64,000 nt of DNA from the NCBI RefSeq assembly GCF_001522545.3, contig NC_031768.1:86233385-86297384 (forward strand), in the 5' to 3' direction. Under the pieces are notes generated by a model that had not been told where the DNA came from, did no database searches, and was given only the letters and a program-made list of their open reading frames with translations. Positions within the stretch are counted from its first letter, which is position 1. Each line of letters opens with the position of its first letter. The position numbers were made by a program, and so were the translations under genes. Shown here piece after piece: positions 23,301 through 34,889 of the stretch. The stretch is from Parus major. Taxonomy: Eukaryota; Chordata; Aves; Passeriformes; Paridae.

Positions 23301-26300
23301 CAGAAATATGTTTAACTGTTTTTATTATAAATGGAATTTTTATTACTTTTTAACTTTTAAAGATTTTCTTATTTGTCATTTCTCTTTATTCAAAATTTAA
23401 TTTTCAAGCCTATGTAGATTCTACAGGTGCAGAAATGTAATACTTGTAGAAATGTATTAGATAAAGCTGTAGCAAAATAATGTATTTAAGATGTTCAGAA
23501 TATCTGTGTGGTTGATGCCCATGATCCTTACAGTGAAGTAAGAAGAACAAAAATTAGCTTTTTGTAAAATGATTCCTTGAGAGGCTTGTGTATTATTTTA
23601 ATTTTTACTGAACAAAGCAAATTAATATTTCAGTCTTGTTGAATTTCTCAGTTTTGTGCAGCACAGAATTAAGTGTCTAATTAACCCATATTCATGCAAT
23701 TTATTTTAAGTTTAATGCGCTACAAAACTTTATTCCAAGTTCTTGGCTTTTCCCTCTTTGTATTGTGCTGGCCTGGAAGAAGTAGGAAGTTCTCAGTTTG
23801 GTGTCCACTTATTTTTTTCTTAAGCAATTGTACTTGACAAATGTTATGTGTATCTTGTAGGAAGGAGTACATATCAGAAGGTTTAAGATATTTTGCACTA
23901 ATAAAATAATCTCGACTAAGTTAAAAAGTGAGGAAATAACTAATCAGATATATACTAAAATCTTGCATAAGTTACATGATTTTAAAAAAAATATGTAATT
24001 TGTTGTTAATTTAAAGCTATATCATTAACATGTGTGAGGAAGTGAAATTCCTTACATATGTTCAATGGTTAAGAGAGTTATCCTACTTTTAGTTAAGTTT
24101 CCTTTCTCTCTTGGTGGAGTGAGGAAGTGGGTCAGCAGAACTGCTTCCTTGGAGTTCCAGAGGTCAGACTTTGGGTTGTTCAGGAGATTGTTTGACAGAG
24201 TCCCTTGTGAGGCAGTCCTGAAGGGCAAAGGAGTCCAGGAAGGCTGAACACTCTGCAAGAGGGAAATCCTAAAGGCTCTGGAGCAGGCTATCCCCATGTG
24301 CTGAAAGACAGGTAGTAGAGGAATAAGATCATCCTGGCTGAACACAGAACTTCAGCTGGAATTCAGACAAAAAAGAGAGTTTATGACCTTGGGAAGAAGG
24401 GGCAGGCAACTCAGGAGGAGTAAAAGATGTATTGCAGGAAGAAAATTAGAAGGACCAACTAGAACTTAATTTGGCCACTGCTGTAAAAGACAATGAAAAT
24501 ACATTTAAAGTAAATCATCAACAAAAGGTAGGCTGTAGATAATCTCTGTCCCTTACTGGATATGGGGGAAACATAGTGACAAAAGATGAGGAAAGGACTG
24601 AGGCAATAAAGGCATTAAAGTAAGACAGTTGTTATCTGGGCACTCCAGACCCTGAGCTGGTAGGCAGAAGCGGGGAGCAAAATGCAGCCCTCATAATTCA
24701 AGAGAAAATGGAACCTGCTATCCCACAGAGGTCTATGGGGATGTGTGGAATGCACTGGCAGGTACCAAGGGAGATGGGAAGGTGCTCACTGAGCCACTTT
24801 CAACCATTTACCAGCAGTCCTGGCTCACTGGGGAAGTCCCAGTTGGCTTCGGTGAGCAAATGTGATTCCCATGCACAAACAGGATTGGAAGGAAGATACA
24901 GAGAACTACAGACCTGTCAGGCTGAGCTCAGTGCCAGGGAAGGTCAAGGAACAGCTCATTCTGAGTGCCATCACACGTGCAGGGCTACCAGGGGTCAGGC
25001 CCAGCCAGCATAAGTTTAGGGAAGGCAGGTCCTGCTTGATGACCCACCTCACCTTCTTCTGTGATCCACTAAGTGGATGAGGGAAAGGCTGCAGTTATTT
25101 TTTACCTGGACTTCAGTAGAGCCTTTGACACTTGTTTTCCCACAGCATTCTCCTGGAGAGCCTGGCTGCTCGTGGCTAGGGGAGGTGCACTCCTTGCTGG
25201 GTAAAAAACTCTCTGGATAGCCAGGCCCAGGGAGAGGTGGTGAATGGAGTTACACCCAGCTGGTCACTAGTGGGGTCCCCCAGGGCTCAGTGTTGGGGCT
25301 GCTCCTGCTTAATTATCAGTGACCTGAGGGGATCAAGGGCACCCTCAGTCAGTTTGCAGGAGACACCAAGCTGGGTAGGAGTGTTGATCTGCTGAGGGCA
25401 GGAAGGCTCTGCAGAGGGATCTGGACAGGCTGGATCCATAGGTCAAGGCCAGTGGTGCGAGGTTCAATAAGGTAAAATGCCAGGTCCTGCCCTTGGGTCA
25501 CAGACAGTGCCATAAGCACTCACTGGTGAAGAAGTTATTGCCTGGTAGTATATTACAAAGAAATAGCTATTCCAGCATTTCAAATTCACTTATTTTGGTG
25601 TCCCAGGGAGGAAGGTTGAAAAGGGGATGATACTTAGTCTAGCATTTCAGTTTGGAGTTGTCGAGTACAAATAAAAAAAGGTGTTGGTCAGTGAAATTGT
25701 TGACCAGTTTTAGAAAAAGCTTAGGTGCTTACATAGGTACAAAAAACATGTCTCTGGGTATTTAGTTTTACTGTAGTTTTTGCCTTTTATTGAGTGAATT
25801 GGCTGGATGAGATTTTTCACAGTGCTGGATCAACTTAATTTTGTTGAACCGGATTATCTTGTCACTGCTTGTGGAAGGTGCTAAGATGGTGCTTTTTAGA
25901 ACAGTTGGACTCCTCAATACCTGTTCCAAATTACCAACGTATCCTGTTGTGGCATCTCTGTATTCTGCACAACCAGCTTGCCAGTGCACCCAGTATATTC
26001 AACTGCTTAGGAGGAACAATTGCTACTTAAACTTTAATGGTTTTGTAAAAGTGTTTTGTTTAATTGATAAGGGATTACATTTGATCATTGCTTGAATGAT
26101 TATTTGCATCACTGTAGTGGTCAGAACACATTTGCCTTTTACAGTAGTTCCTATGTTAATAACAATTCTAAATTTGCTTTATGAAATGAACTGGTCAGAG
26201 ATAGTAAAGGACTGTTACAGAACATCTTTTGACAATTGATTGTTCAGTTTTTCTATAAATTTGTTCCATTCCCCTGTTTCAAGAGAAGTTACTTGAGGCT

Positions 26301-27703
26301 ACATTTATATATATTGTCAGAGATCAACATCCAACAACAGAGGGCTGCTGGTTGAAGAAATTTCAGGTGTTCAGCATAACTAGCCCTTAGATCAGTTCTT
26401 GCTGGTTTGCCTAGGTAATAGTGCTTTATAATCTACCAACTTTGTTATCCCTTCCACCATGACATTAAAGTAGGTGGAAGAAACAAAATGTGCAAAATTA
26501 CCTTTCTTTTAAAGATGTATCAGCAGAAAAAGACCACACTGAAACTAATAACACAGGAACAATGTTGATAAAATGGATGTAGGAAGACCTTTTTTCCAAA
26601 TCTTAGACTGTGTCAGGAAATAACCCTACAGCATTCAGCAATGTGTGATTTCTAAATATGTACCTTAAGAATTCTGACCTGTTTAAAAACTAGATTAATC
26701 CAATTGTAAGTTGGAATGTGTTAGGTCTGTACCCTGAGCAGTGTTTTCACAGTAGTAATTTAGCATGTTTTTACAACTAGTTATTTCTTATGTGCTTATT
26801 TATGTATTTATTGTGTGTTTTCTGTAGGAAGAAAGCTCAGCTGAAGAAGAAAAGAGGTGTCCCAACGATTAATGAGCAGATGCTGTTTCATGGCACCAGT
26901 AATGAATTTGTAGAAGCAATATGTATTCATAACTTTGACTGGAGAATAAATGGGATGCATGCTGCTGTGTATGGAAAAGGTAAGTATTGCTGTCACATAC
27001 AACAGTGGTAATGTTAGCAGCTCAGCATTGTGCTCCTTGTAGTGTGCACTTTGTGATGCATGCCTTATGTTTACCCAAGAGCTGTTTAATACACCTCTGC
27101 TTTTATGGCAAGTGTAATTAAGGATGCAGTAAGGAATGTAATTGTCACAACTGCCTGGTAGGGCCAGGGAGCATGGGGAAGGGATGCCCTGCAAAGCAGT
27201 CTTGATCATGAGATAATCTCCCTGGTAAAATGTTCACACTAAAAATATTTGAACATATTGTCATAACAATTAACAACAACAGAAGAATTGCTGATGAACA
27301 CAGACTGACATGTTTCATCATCTTGATAGCTATGCCCTCTTAGTCATGCTAAGAACATCATCAAATTTTCTATGCTTTTTATTTGAAAGGGACCTATTTT
27401 GCAAGAGATGCATCATATTCCAGCCATTTCTGCAAAGAGAGCATGAAGCACGGAGATACTTTCCAGATTCATGGTGTGAACCTGCAGCCTCATCTGCACA
27501 GACCAGATAAAGTCATGTTTCTTGCTCGTGTATTAACTGGTGACTATATCGGCGGTGATTCAAAATACATAAGGCCTCCTTCAAAAGATGGAAGCTTTGT
27601 GAACTTGTATGACAGCTGTGTGGATAATACCTGGAACCCAAAGATCTTCGTCATCTTCGATGCCAACCAAATCTACCCTGAGTACTTAATAGAATTTTGT
27701 TAA
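20357..27703 (+). CDS. PARP11: PARP11, WWE-domain mono-ADP-ribosyltransferase (complete, 7 coding exons)
   Basis: Exons: 20354..20482 (ATG at 20357), 20581..20701, 21949..22024, 22947..23019, 23107..23237, 26828..26979 and 27390..27703 (TAA 27701-27703). All junctions are GT-AG and in phase, giving 330 residues against about 331 in mammals. A WWE domain spans roughly residues 15-105 (Thr-Gln-Trp-Gly-Trp near the start, His-Trp-Glu-Asn after its end). The catalytic domain spans roughly 125-330. The visible triad is His197 (Leu-Phe-His-Gly-Thr), Tyr229 (Gly-Thr-Tyr-Phe-Ala) and Ile321 in place of Glu, the H-Y-I pattern of mono-ART PARPs, so it should transfer single ADP-ribose units and not make chains. 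Known family roles are nuclear-envelope/nuclear-pore association, sperm-head shaping and interferon-receptor turnover. The start matches the mammalian Met; residues 2-18 are the most diverged part. Confidence 0.97.
23238..26827 (+). other. PARP11: PARP11 large intron before the catalytic exons
   Basis: The intron is about 3.6 kb with a gtgaga donor and ctgtag acceptor. It separates the exon ending at Phe-Phe-Cys from the exon carrying the catalytic His and hosts the CR1 at about 24.1-25.5 kb. The rest is AT-rich without features. Confidence 0.8.
24100..25515 (+). mobile_element. CR1 LINE, degraded reverse-transcriptase region, sense
   Basis: Broken frames show the CR1 order: the linker before RT, then Gln-Asp-Trp-Lys-Glu-Asp and Glu-Asn-Tyr-Arg-Pro-Val (about 24877-24927), Ser-Val-Pro-Gly-Lys-Val, Pro-Ser-Gln-His-Lys-Phe-Arg-Glu-Gly, Tyr-Leu-Asp-Phe-Ser-Arg-Ala-Phe-Asp (about 25107-25133, the RT active-site block A) and a gtcccccagggctcagtgtt block. 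Stops and frameshifts are many. It stops near the ccttgggtcacagacagtgcc block without the usual 3' tail, so the 3' end is deleted or rearranged. Confidence 0.85.
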
Positions 27704-28900
27704 GTTTGAACTGAGTACTGTTTGTGGTTCTTTGATACTTTTGTTCCTTTTGTAAAGACAACAACATAGAAACACGATGCATGAAAGAGAGGTGAAAGAA
27801 AAGCTGGCATACACTTATGGAGGAGGAAAGCTATTAAATAATTAAGAGAGACTCGTGAACTGTTTTTAAAAATCTGTAAACTTTACTAATGCATTTTTCA
27901 AATTTAGAGACTATTGCAAATCTGAAATTGCTTAGTGAGCCTTAAATACATTGAGCATTGGTAAGTTTTCAAAGGCAAGATATACATTTTGATTTTCTAA
28001 AGTATATTAAAAGCTGTAGAAATATGCCTCTAATATAGTATGCATATGATGAAACTAATCTTTTATAAAGATTGCCTATAAAACATAAAGTAAGAACAAC
28101 AACAGCAAAACCCCAGGGGACATGGCTATGTGTGTGTGTGTGTGTTCTGTAGTACTTGTTACTTTCTTTAGAGGTCTCTTAGTTTGGATTCTAAACCCAA
28201 AAAACCAAAAAGGATCTACAGCTCCTTCATCACTTTCTTCCAGATAAAGTTCAACAAGGCTGTCAGGTTTAACTTTCTGTACATTTTACTGTAAGCTTCA
28301 ATTATTTACTGGAAAAATAACAAAGCCCTTGCAGTATGATTTGACTGTTGGTTTTGATGGAAAGAAGGCCTATAAAGTTGTGATTAGTTGTTAGTTGTTT
28401 GGTATGTTGGGCTCACTGTTGGGATATCAGCAGTGCCATACACCTTTCTCACTTCTTATCCAATGGAATTTTTGCCATCTTGTTACAGTATCCATGTGCT
28501 GCTGTAATTCCTGTCTGGACAGAGTTTGAGACACACTCAGTGCACATATATTTGGTGTTACTGAAGACAATGTTCAGATTAACTTAACTGGAAACAATAC
28601 AGTCAATCAGACAAGGAAAATTTCAAAGGAGGCCATCCTTTGTTTTTTAAACACTATAATAGAAAACTTTCAGTAACAGTTGGTTAGACCAGACTTTCAT
28701 AACAAGAATTTCATAGCAAGGGCAAAACAGACAATATTTGGGTAAAGAACAAACCTGAGTACCTAAACACATGAAGAGGCTGGGGAAGGGGCTGTTACAG
28801 TGGAGTGCACTGTTGTGTGAAACATTTGCTATGGAATTGTGTCCCCAGTGTCATTTCTTAAAGGACCTAAGTAGCACTAATGAATAAAATCAAAGATTAA
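27704..28900 (+). other. PARP11: Probable PARP11 3' UTR
   Basis: Non-coding AT-rich DNA after the PARP11 stop, with a TG repeat (about 28131-28145). Candidate poly(A) hexamers are ATTAAA at 27833-27838, AATAAA at 28883-28888 and AATAAA at 29903-29908. Which is used cannot be told from sequence. Confidence 0.45.
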
Positions 28901-31900
28901 ACCTTTCCAGGCTTTTACTTTGGCTATGGCCAGTAACAAGTCCCTGTAGAATCAGTATATAATTATGGCAGACGTAGAATGATCTGTGTTGGTTTGTTAG
29001 AGAATTGTTAATTGACTTTTTGGAGTCGAAAAGGCTGTGTTTGAAATCTATTGCATTTAAAGGCACTGCAGCTGCTGGCATGACCAGGTCTGCTCAAAGC
29101 CATACTAAACCGGTGGAACTGGAAGCAGAAGATGACGACATATCTGGCATCATAACTGAGGACACAAATATCTCTTCCTTCTCCTGAGTGCTGTTACCAC
29201 TGTTTGTCTTTCACAAGTTGTGCATGTGTTTCTATTTGTAATTTCATGGCAGTTTTCCTGTCCCTAAACCATTTAGGGCTAAAATGCATTTTCCTTTATT
29301 TTAGGAAGTATAATTTCTGATCCCAGTTGGGAACTCTAGTTCTACTCTCATAGGTATGATTTGTGTTTGATTCACTACTACACTCACTCTGCAAAAGGCA
29401 CTTTGTTCCCCACATTGTATGAAATAATAGTGAATAACGCAGGGAATTTGTGTATTACTGAATCCTTTTTATTCTTACACAGTATTCTACAGAGCATACA
29501 TTTTGTGAAACTAGCAAATACATGTGCTGTTGTTCCTTTGATTTTATCTTTTATTTCTACTGAAACTGATGTTTTTAGTTTAAAAAAACCTGAAATTTCT
29601 TTTTTAGCACCTCATGGACACGAAAGTACCCCAATCTTTACTGATCTCAGAGACTTTTCTGATTGTTTGTGTGGTGGTGTCTTGTTTGCTGCTTAATTTG
29701 AATTTAATGGCACAATCTTAATCTTACTGCACAATTGAAATTTACCTCTTCTTTGAATGTTCAATGTGTTCTGCTTTTTGTGTTGATGAATTTTGTTACT
29801 GAAGATGTCTGTAAAGTAACTGTCCTTTCTCTGGCAAGGGGAGAGCAGTTATTGCAAGCAAAGTCCAGAACTGTATAAATAACCAATACAGGAAATGGAC
29901 TTAATAAAAGGAGCAGTGAGAAAGAAAGGGAGGAAAATAATTTCTTGGCCTTTGGATTGTTAAAGAAAAGAGAAGGGATCTTTGTGTGATTCTGAGGAAG
30001 GAAACCTGCTGTTTTCTGTTGATGTTTCATGTAGTGAAACTTTGTTCTCCATTTTGGGTTTATACCTGTGCAAGAGAGCCTGTTATTCTCTTAGGTGTCT
30101 TGATCTGAGTTAGAGCTTTCTTACTAAATTATTCTTGTGGCAGAGTGTTTTCACATGAGTACAGCACTTCAGGATGAATAGAAACACAAGATCAGCTCAT
30201 ACTGGCCTCTTGGACCAGCTGTGTTTTTTACAGTTGGTGTGTACTCAGTTATTGCTGAATGGATCTCATTTCATCCAGAGCAGTTTGGAAGTGTCTGTCT
30301 GCATTCTAGTTCATTTACAGGGTCAGTTTGCATGAATTGTTGTTTTAAAGTTAGAGCCCAAAGCAAGAAAAAAGGATGCAGCTCTACTTTTTAATGGATG
30401 TCCCAGTATAGTCTCATCCAAGCTACATGTGAGATACATAATGTGCTGGCTGGAGTTGGTGACTTAAATTCAGGACTGCACTGGATGCCATTTCAGCTGG
30501 TGGCTTGAGGACAACTCACCCTTTTTGAACCTTTAGCAGCACAGATCATAGCAGGAAGGCTCATGTGAGTCTGTGGAGTCTACATAGTGGAGATTACTTT
30601 CAGGAAGATGAGCACATGTCAGTCTTAAAATTCCTGTGACCTCAATGTCCATCAGTGCTGTAACTATTTTCAGGAACTGTCCAAAACAGTAGACTTGCAA
30701 AACAGCACTGGCCTACTCCAGTATAGCCATCTACTCTTCACAAGTCACAAAAAATACCATGGAGACTGACAGAATATTTTACCCCATTTTAAAGCCAACT
30801 GGCCTCTCTTACACCCCTCTCTCTTAAGTCCCTTTGTTCTCCTTGACTCTTCCTTCCCCTGTTTATCCCCCACCCCATGGCTGTGTACAGCACCATTGAC
30901 TCCTGCACCCCTCCCAGTCCGATCCCCCAGTACCATTTCCAAAGTCCAGGATGAGATAAACTTTCACACACTCCTACATGCTCTTATTGGTTAATAGGAC
31001 TGACCAGGTTTGGTTCTCATCACTGCCTCCCTTACCATGTCAGCCAGGTTTATCCCCACACATTGTTCTTGGCTTCCTCCTTGTAGTCCCTGTTGTGTCA
31101 GAAAAGGTAGTAGAAAGTGCCACTCTCCTTCCACATATTCCTACAGATAACTGTTCCACATAACTCATCCAGCAATTTTAGTGCCATGCTTGTCCTAGCT
31201 TGGGGGTTTAGTTGGAGAGGTCACATTTCATTCCTATGGTAATGAATAGACAAGAGACAGCCAAGGTGAACAACACCAAGACTGGAAAGTTGCATGTTTG
31301 AGTGGATTTTTTAATTGGAAGGGGCTCACTTGAATGTACAGAAATAGGAGGGTATTTGGTGTATATTGCAATAAGCTAAAAACAACAAAAAAAACCAACC
31401 CTGCAGTGTGGTAGAGAGTGTAAGTATGGGGAAAGGACCTGACAGTAATCAGTTCCATATTTATGGAACACCATAAAATGAATTTCTCTTCCTTGTGTGG
31501 TTTGAGCCAAGTTTGATACTGCTGTCATGTTAAGGACTGCAAACCAGCTGGTTCTGGCTGTTTGTACACTTACTTGCAGACATTTGAAGATTAATTTACT
31601 GCTACTACTTTTAGAGTCTTTTGCAAAAGACATTGCGAGTCCACTGCTAGAAACAAGTCTGAAGCTCTGCTCTTCTCAGCTATTGACTATTAACTAGAAA
31701 CATCATTCATTTCTGTATTTGTATTTTGTCTACTGTCTTTGAGGTGGTTTTGTTTCAGTGTTTTCCTTTCTAGAAAAACATTTTTGCAATTAGAGAAGGA
31801 TGAAAGGAGAGGATAAATGTATCAGCATTTGGAAGCTGCTGGGCGCATGTCGGGAGACTGCCCATCAGGAAGGCAGGTAGTGGAAATGACATTATGTTTC

Positions 31901-34689
31901 CAATCTGAAGCCAAGATCAGTTACATCCATTTCCTGTTTGTCTGCTGGCCAATAAATGCCCAATTTAATTTAAAAGGAATGAAATCATACTGGCACCAAA
32001 AGGAACAATCGCAAATATGTCTTATGTTTACTCAGCTTCTTCACTGATACAGTTTTCTTCCCTTGGACTCTTAAAGCAATGTAATATATAGACTAATACA
32101 GGCAGTGAGTATCTGACTCATGTCCAGGTTTCAGGAACAACAAAAGGCTTTGGCCTGCTCACCTCCCTTTTCCTGTTCCAATGCTTTGCTTGTATTCATA
32201 TTCCCATTAAATGAAACAGATGAATTATCTGGAGCATTGTTAAAAACTAATTTGAAATGGGAATATGCTAATGTAGTGTATTGTATTGTACTATATGACG
32301 TGTTTGGTTACAGACCTGGAGGTGACAGAGTATCTCATATATGCAATCTTTTTTTTCTAGTCAATATCTGCCTTTGAGGTGATGAAACTTGTCCAAGAAA
32401 GTAATCCCAACTGAGAACAGTTGGTGCAAATAAGCCTTTCAAAGGATGATTGTATGTTGGATACGCTGTGTTATTGTCTATGTATTAACTAGAGATTACT
32501 TTTAAAAGACTTATTCCTGTAAGGGGACTGGCTGACACAAATACTATCCATCACAGATTTTGTTTTAACACAGCTGTTGATAGTATGAATGATGAACATA
32601 CTGTAACCTGACAAAGCTCTATCAGCTGATTACTGGATGTTTAGGAGAGTGACTTAAATACCAGCTCCAGACTGTTATTTTTTAATTATTTTGATTTTTA
32701 ATACGAGAAATATGATCCAAAACAATGGGATAAGACAAGGACAAAAGATGGAAGCTGGGGGTGGAATCACTGGGAGAAAAATGGTTGCATAAGTGAAAGG
32801 ATGCATGAGTTTTTATGTACACTGGGTCTGGGGAGTGATGCAAGAAGGGGAGAGAACATAAGAATATTACTGCTTTAAATCTGTCCTTTAAAAGTGTAAA
32901 CTCTGTTTTCATGCTGATCTTCCTGGATGTTTAGCAATGTTTATATATTCCCAGTGGGATGGAGTATTGGATGGAGAGTCAGGGGACCTGTAGTCCAATT
33001 TTCATGTCTTTTGACACATTGTGATGAGAGCAGATTTACAGAAGTGGTGCACAAATGATACAGAGTTGTCAGAAGTGAGAGGTGTAGCTACAGCCCCTCT
33101 TCTGAGCACTGTTGCAAGGAGCACGTGGATAGTGAGGTGTTGCTGTCTGCTGTAAATGTAACTTGTTGGCTTCTGGCTTCTCAGGGGGCCACCATACTTC
33201 CTGAAATATCCCCACTCCAGGATACAGAGTCCTTTGTCTTTGCATCTCTTCCATGGCAAGTGTGTGGTATCAAACTTAATGTATTTAATCAATCACTGTA
33301 GTGTGACAAAAGGAGAAAAAATGTTTTGGTTTGCATTAACAAATCAGAGAAAACTGCTATTGCTCTAAATTTTCTGCTCCGTGAAGCAATTGATTTCTGG
33401 AAAGAAACTGTCTTCTGTTGTGTATTACATTAGGTATTGCAATAGATCTCCAGTTTTTTTAGCTTTTAGCTTCTATGGTGGTAAATATGACTGATTTTCA
33501 AATTTCAGAATACAAACCTGTGCTGTCTTTTTGTAAAAAACAGGTTTCTATCAAACATGTTCATAAAGGTGGTGAGTTTCTGAAAGTTTTCTTTGATGCA
33601 CAAAATCCCTCACTGAACAGAATTTAATAGTCTATCTATGAAATTACATTCAATAAGACAATATCATTCTCTTTATAGTAACTATTCATTTAAACTGAAA
33701 ATCCCTGAGCGGAAGGTGTGTGTCTAACAGAGCCTTGAGCTATCAGTGCCCTTCAGGGCTGGAATCTATGAAATGCTTCATCACAGATGGACAGCTTGTG
33801 GACAAAAATACAGTTTACCACCTCAGCATAAACGTGGGGGGAATTGGTAAGACAGTATATAATTAAAGCTGGATTTGACCCAGGATACCTTTCCCTTAGG
33901 AGAGAAGATCAAGATTTTTAGTTACAGTGTTTTAAAGGTTTATGGTTCAGCAAACTGTGGAATATTGGGTAAAATTAGAACTGTAGCATGGCACAGACTG
34001 AGAGAGAAGTACTCCACTGTACTGCTGGCTCCACATCCTCACAGGGAAACATTCTAAAATGGTGTTTTTCTTTTAAAATAAAAATTAAATGCTAATTTTT
34101 TTTCAGTTTGAGAAATATGAAGAGTGTGGCTGTAAAATGTGTTAGGAAAAAAAAAGACATCAACATGAAGAACTGATTTTAATGTTCCCCTGGGAATGTT
34201 GTGGTTTTTAATATTTCAGAAATGGGTTTGCTTAGCCCTGAGGGAAAGGGATTGGAAGAGCATGATAGACATGAGCCTGCACGAAGACTGTACGTTCAGT
34301 ATTAAGGGGGAAGAAATAGGTCACCGTGTATTAGATAGCTCATTTGGTTTCCTTTAAAGCCACAGGAGACAGTGACTGCTGAGCTGCAGTTAGGAAGTTG
34401 CCTTTTATTCTGAGGGACAGCTCAAATGAGCAGTGTAGCTGTCCTTGCTTTGGTATACACAAATACACCTGTTAATTCATGCTTTTTGTGGAGCTGATGG
34501 TAACCTAACTGATGGAAAAAGTGTCTGTTTATGCAACAGCTCTAGTTATTCATGTGCCAGTGCTGAGCTGCACATGGCTTAAGGAAAACATTTTTAATGT
34601 GGGTTGTGTGGAAGGAAATACTTGTTATTTTTTGGTAGTTTATTATACATTATGTCTGAGAATGTTCCATCCCAGCACCCAGAAAGTCA
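28901..34689. other. Intergenic between PARP11 and the nested CR1
   Basis: Mostly AT-rich DNA with no supported gene. A 61-codon + frame (29005-29187) with an acidic Glu-Asp-rich end is mentioned in the findings. No named repeat was recognised. Confidence 0.45.
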
Positions 34690-34885
34690 AGCAAAAGTGT
34701 CAAGATGGCTTCATGGATGAACAAGGATCTCCTGACTGAACTCAGACATCCAAAGGAAGCACACAAGTGGTGGCAGCACAGAAAGGTGGCTGAAGGCAAA
34801 AACAGCAATGCTGTCCTGAGTTTGCATGGACAGGGTGAGAAAAGCCAAAGCAGCCAGGAGAGACAACAACAATGATGAATTATTC
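34690..34885 (+). mobile_element. CR1 LINE, left part of an interrupted older copy (linker region)
   Basis: A frame reads Trp-Met-Asn-Lys-Asp-Leu-Leu-Thr-Glu-Leu, the segment that in CR1 lies between the endonuclease and reverse transcriptase, followed by the Lys-rich linker. It is followed at once by an endonuclease-derived block, which should come before it, so it belongs to a different copy from the next feature. Confidence 0.65.
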
Positions 34886-34889
34886 AGTG

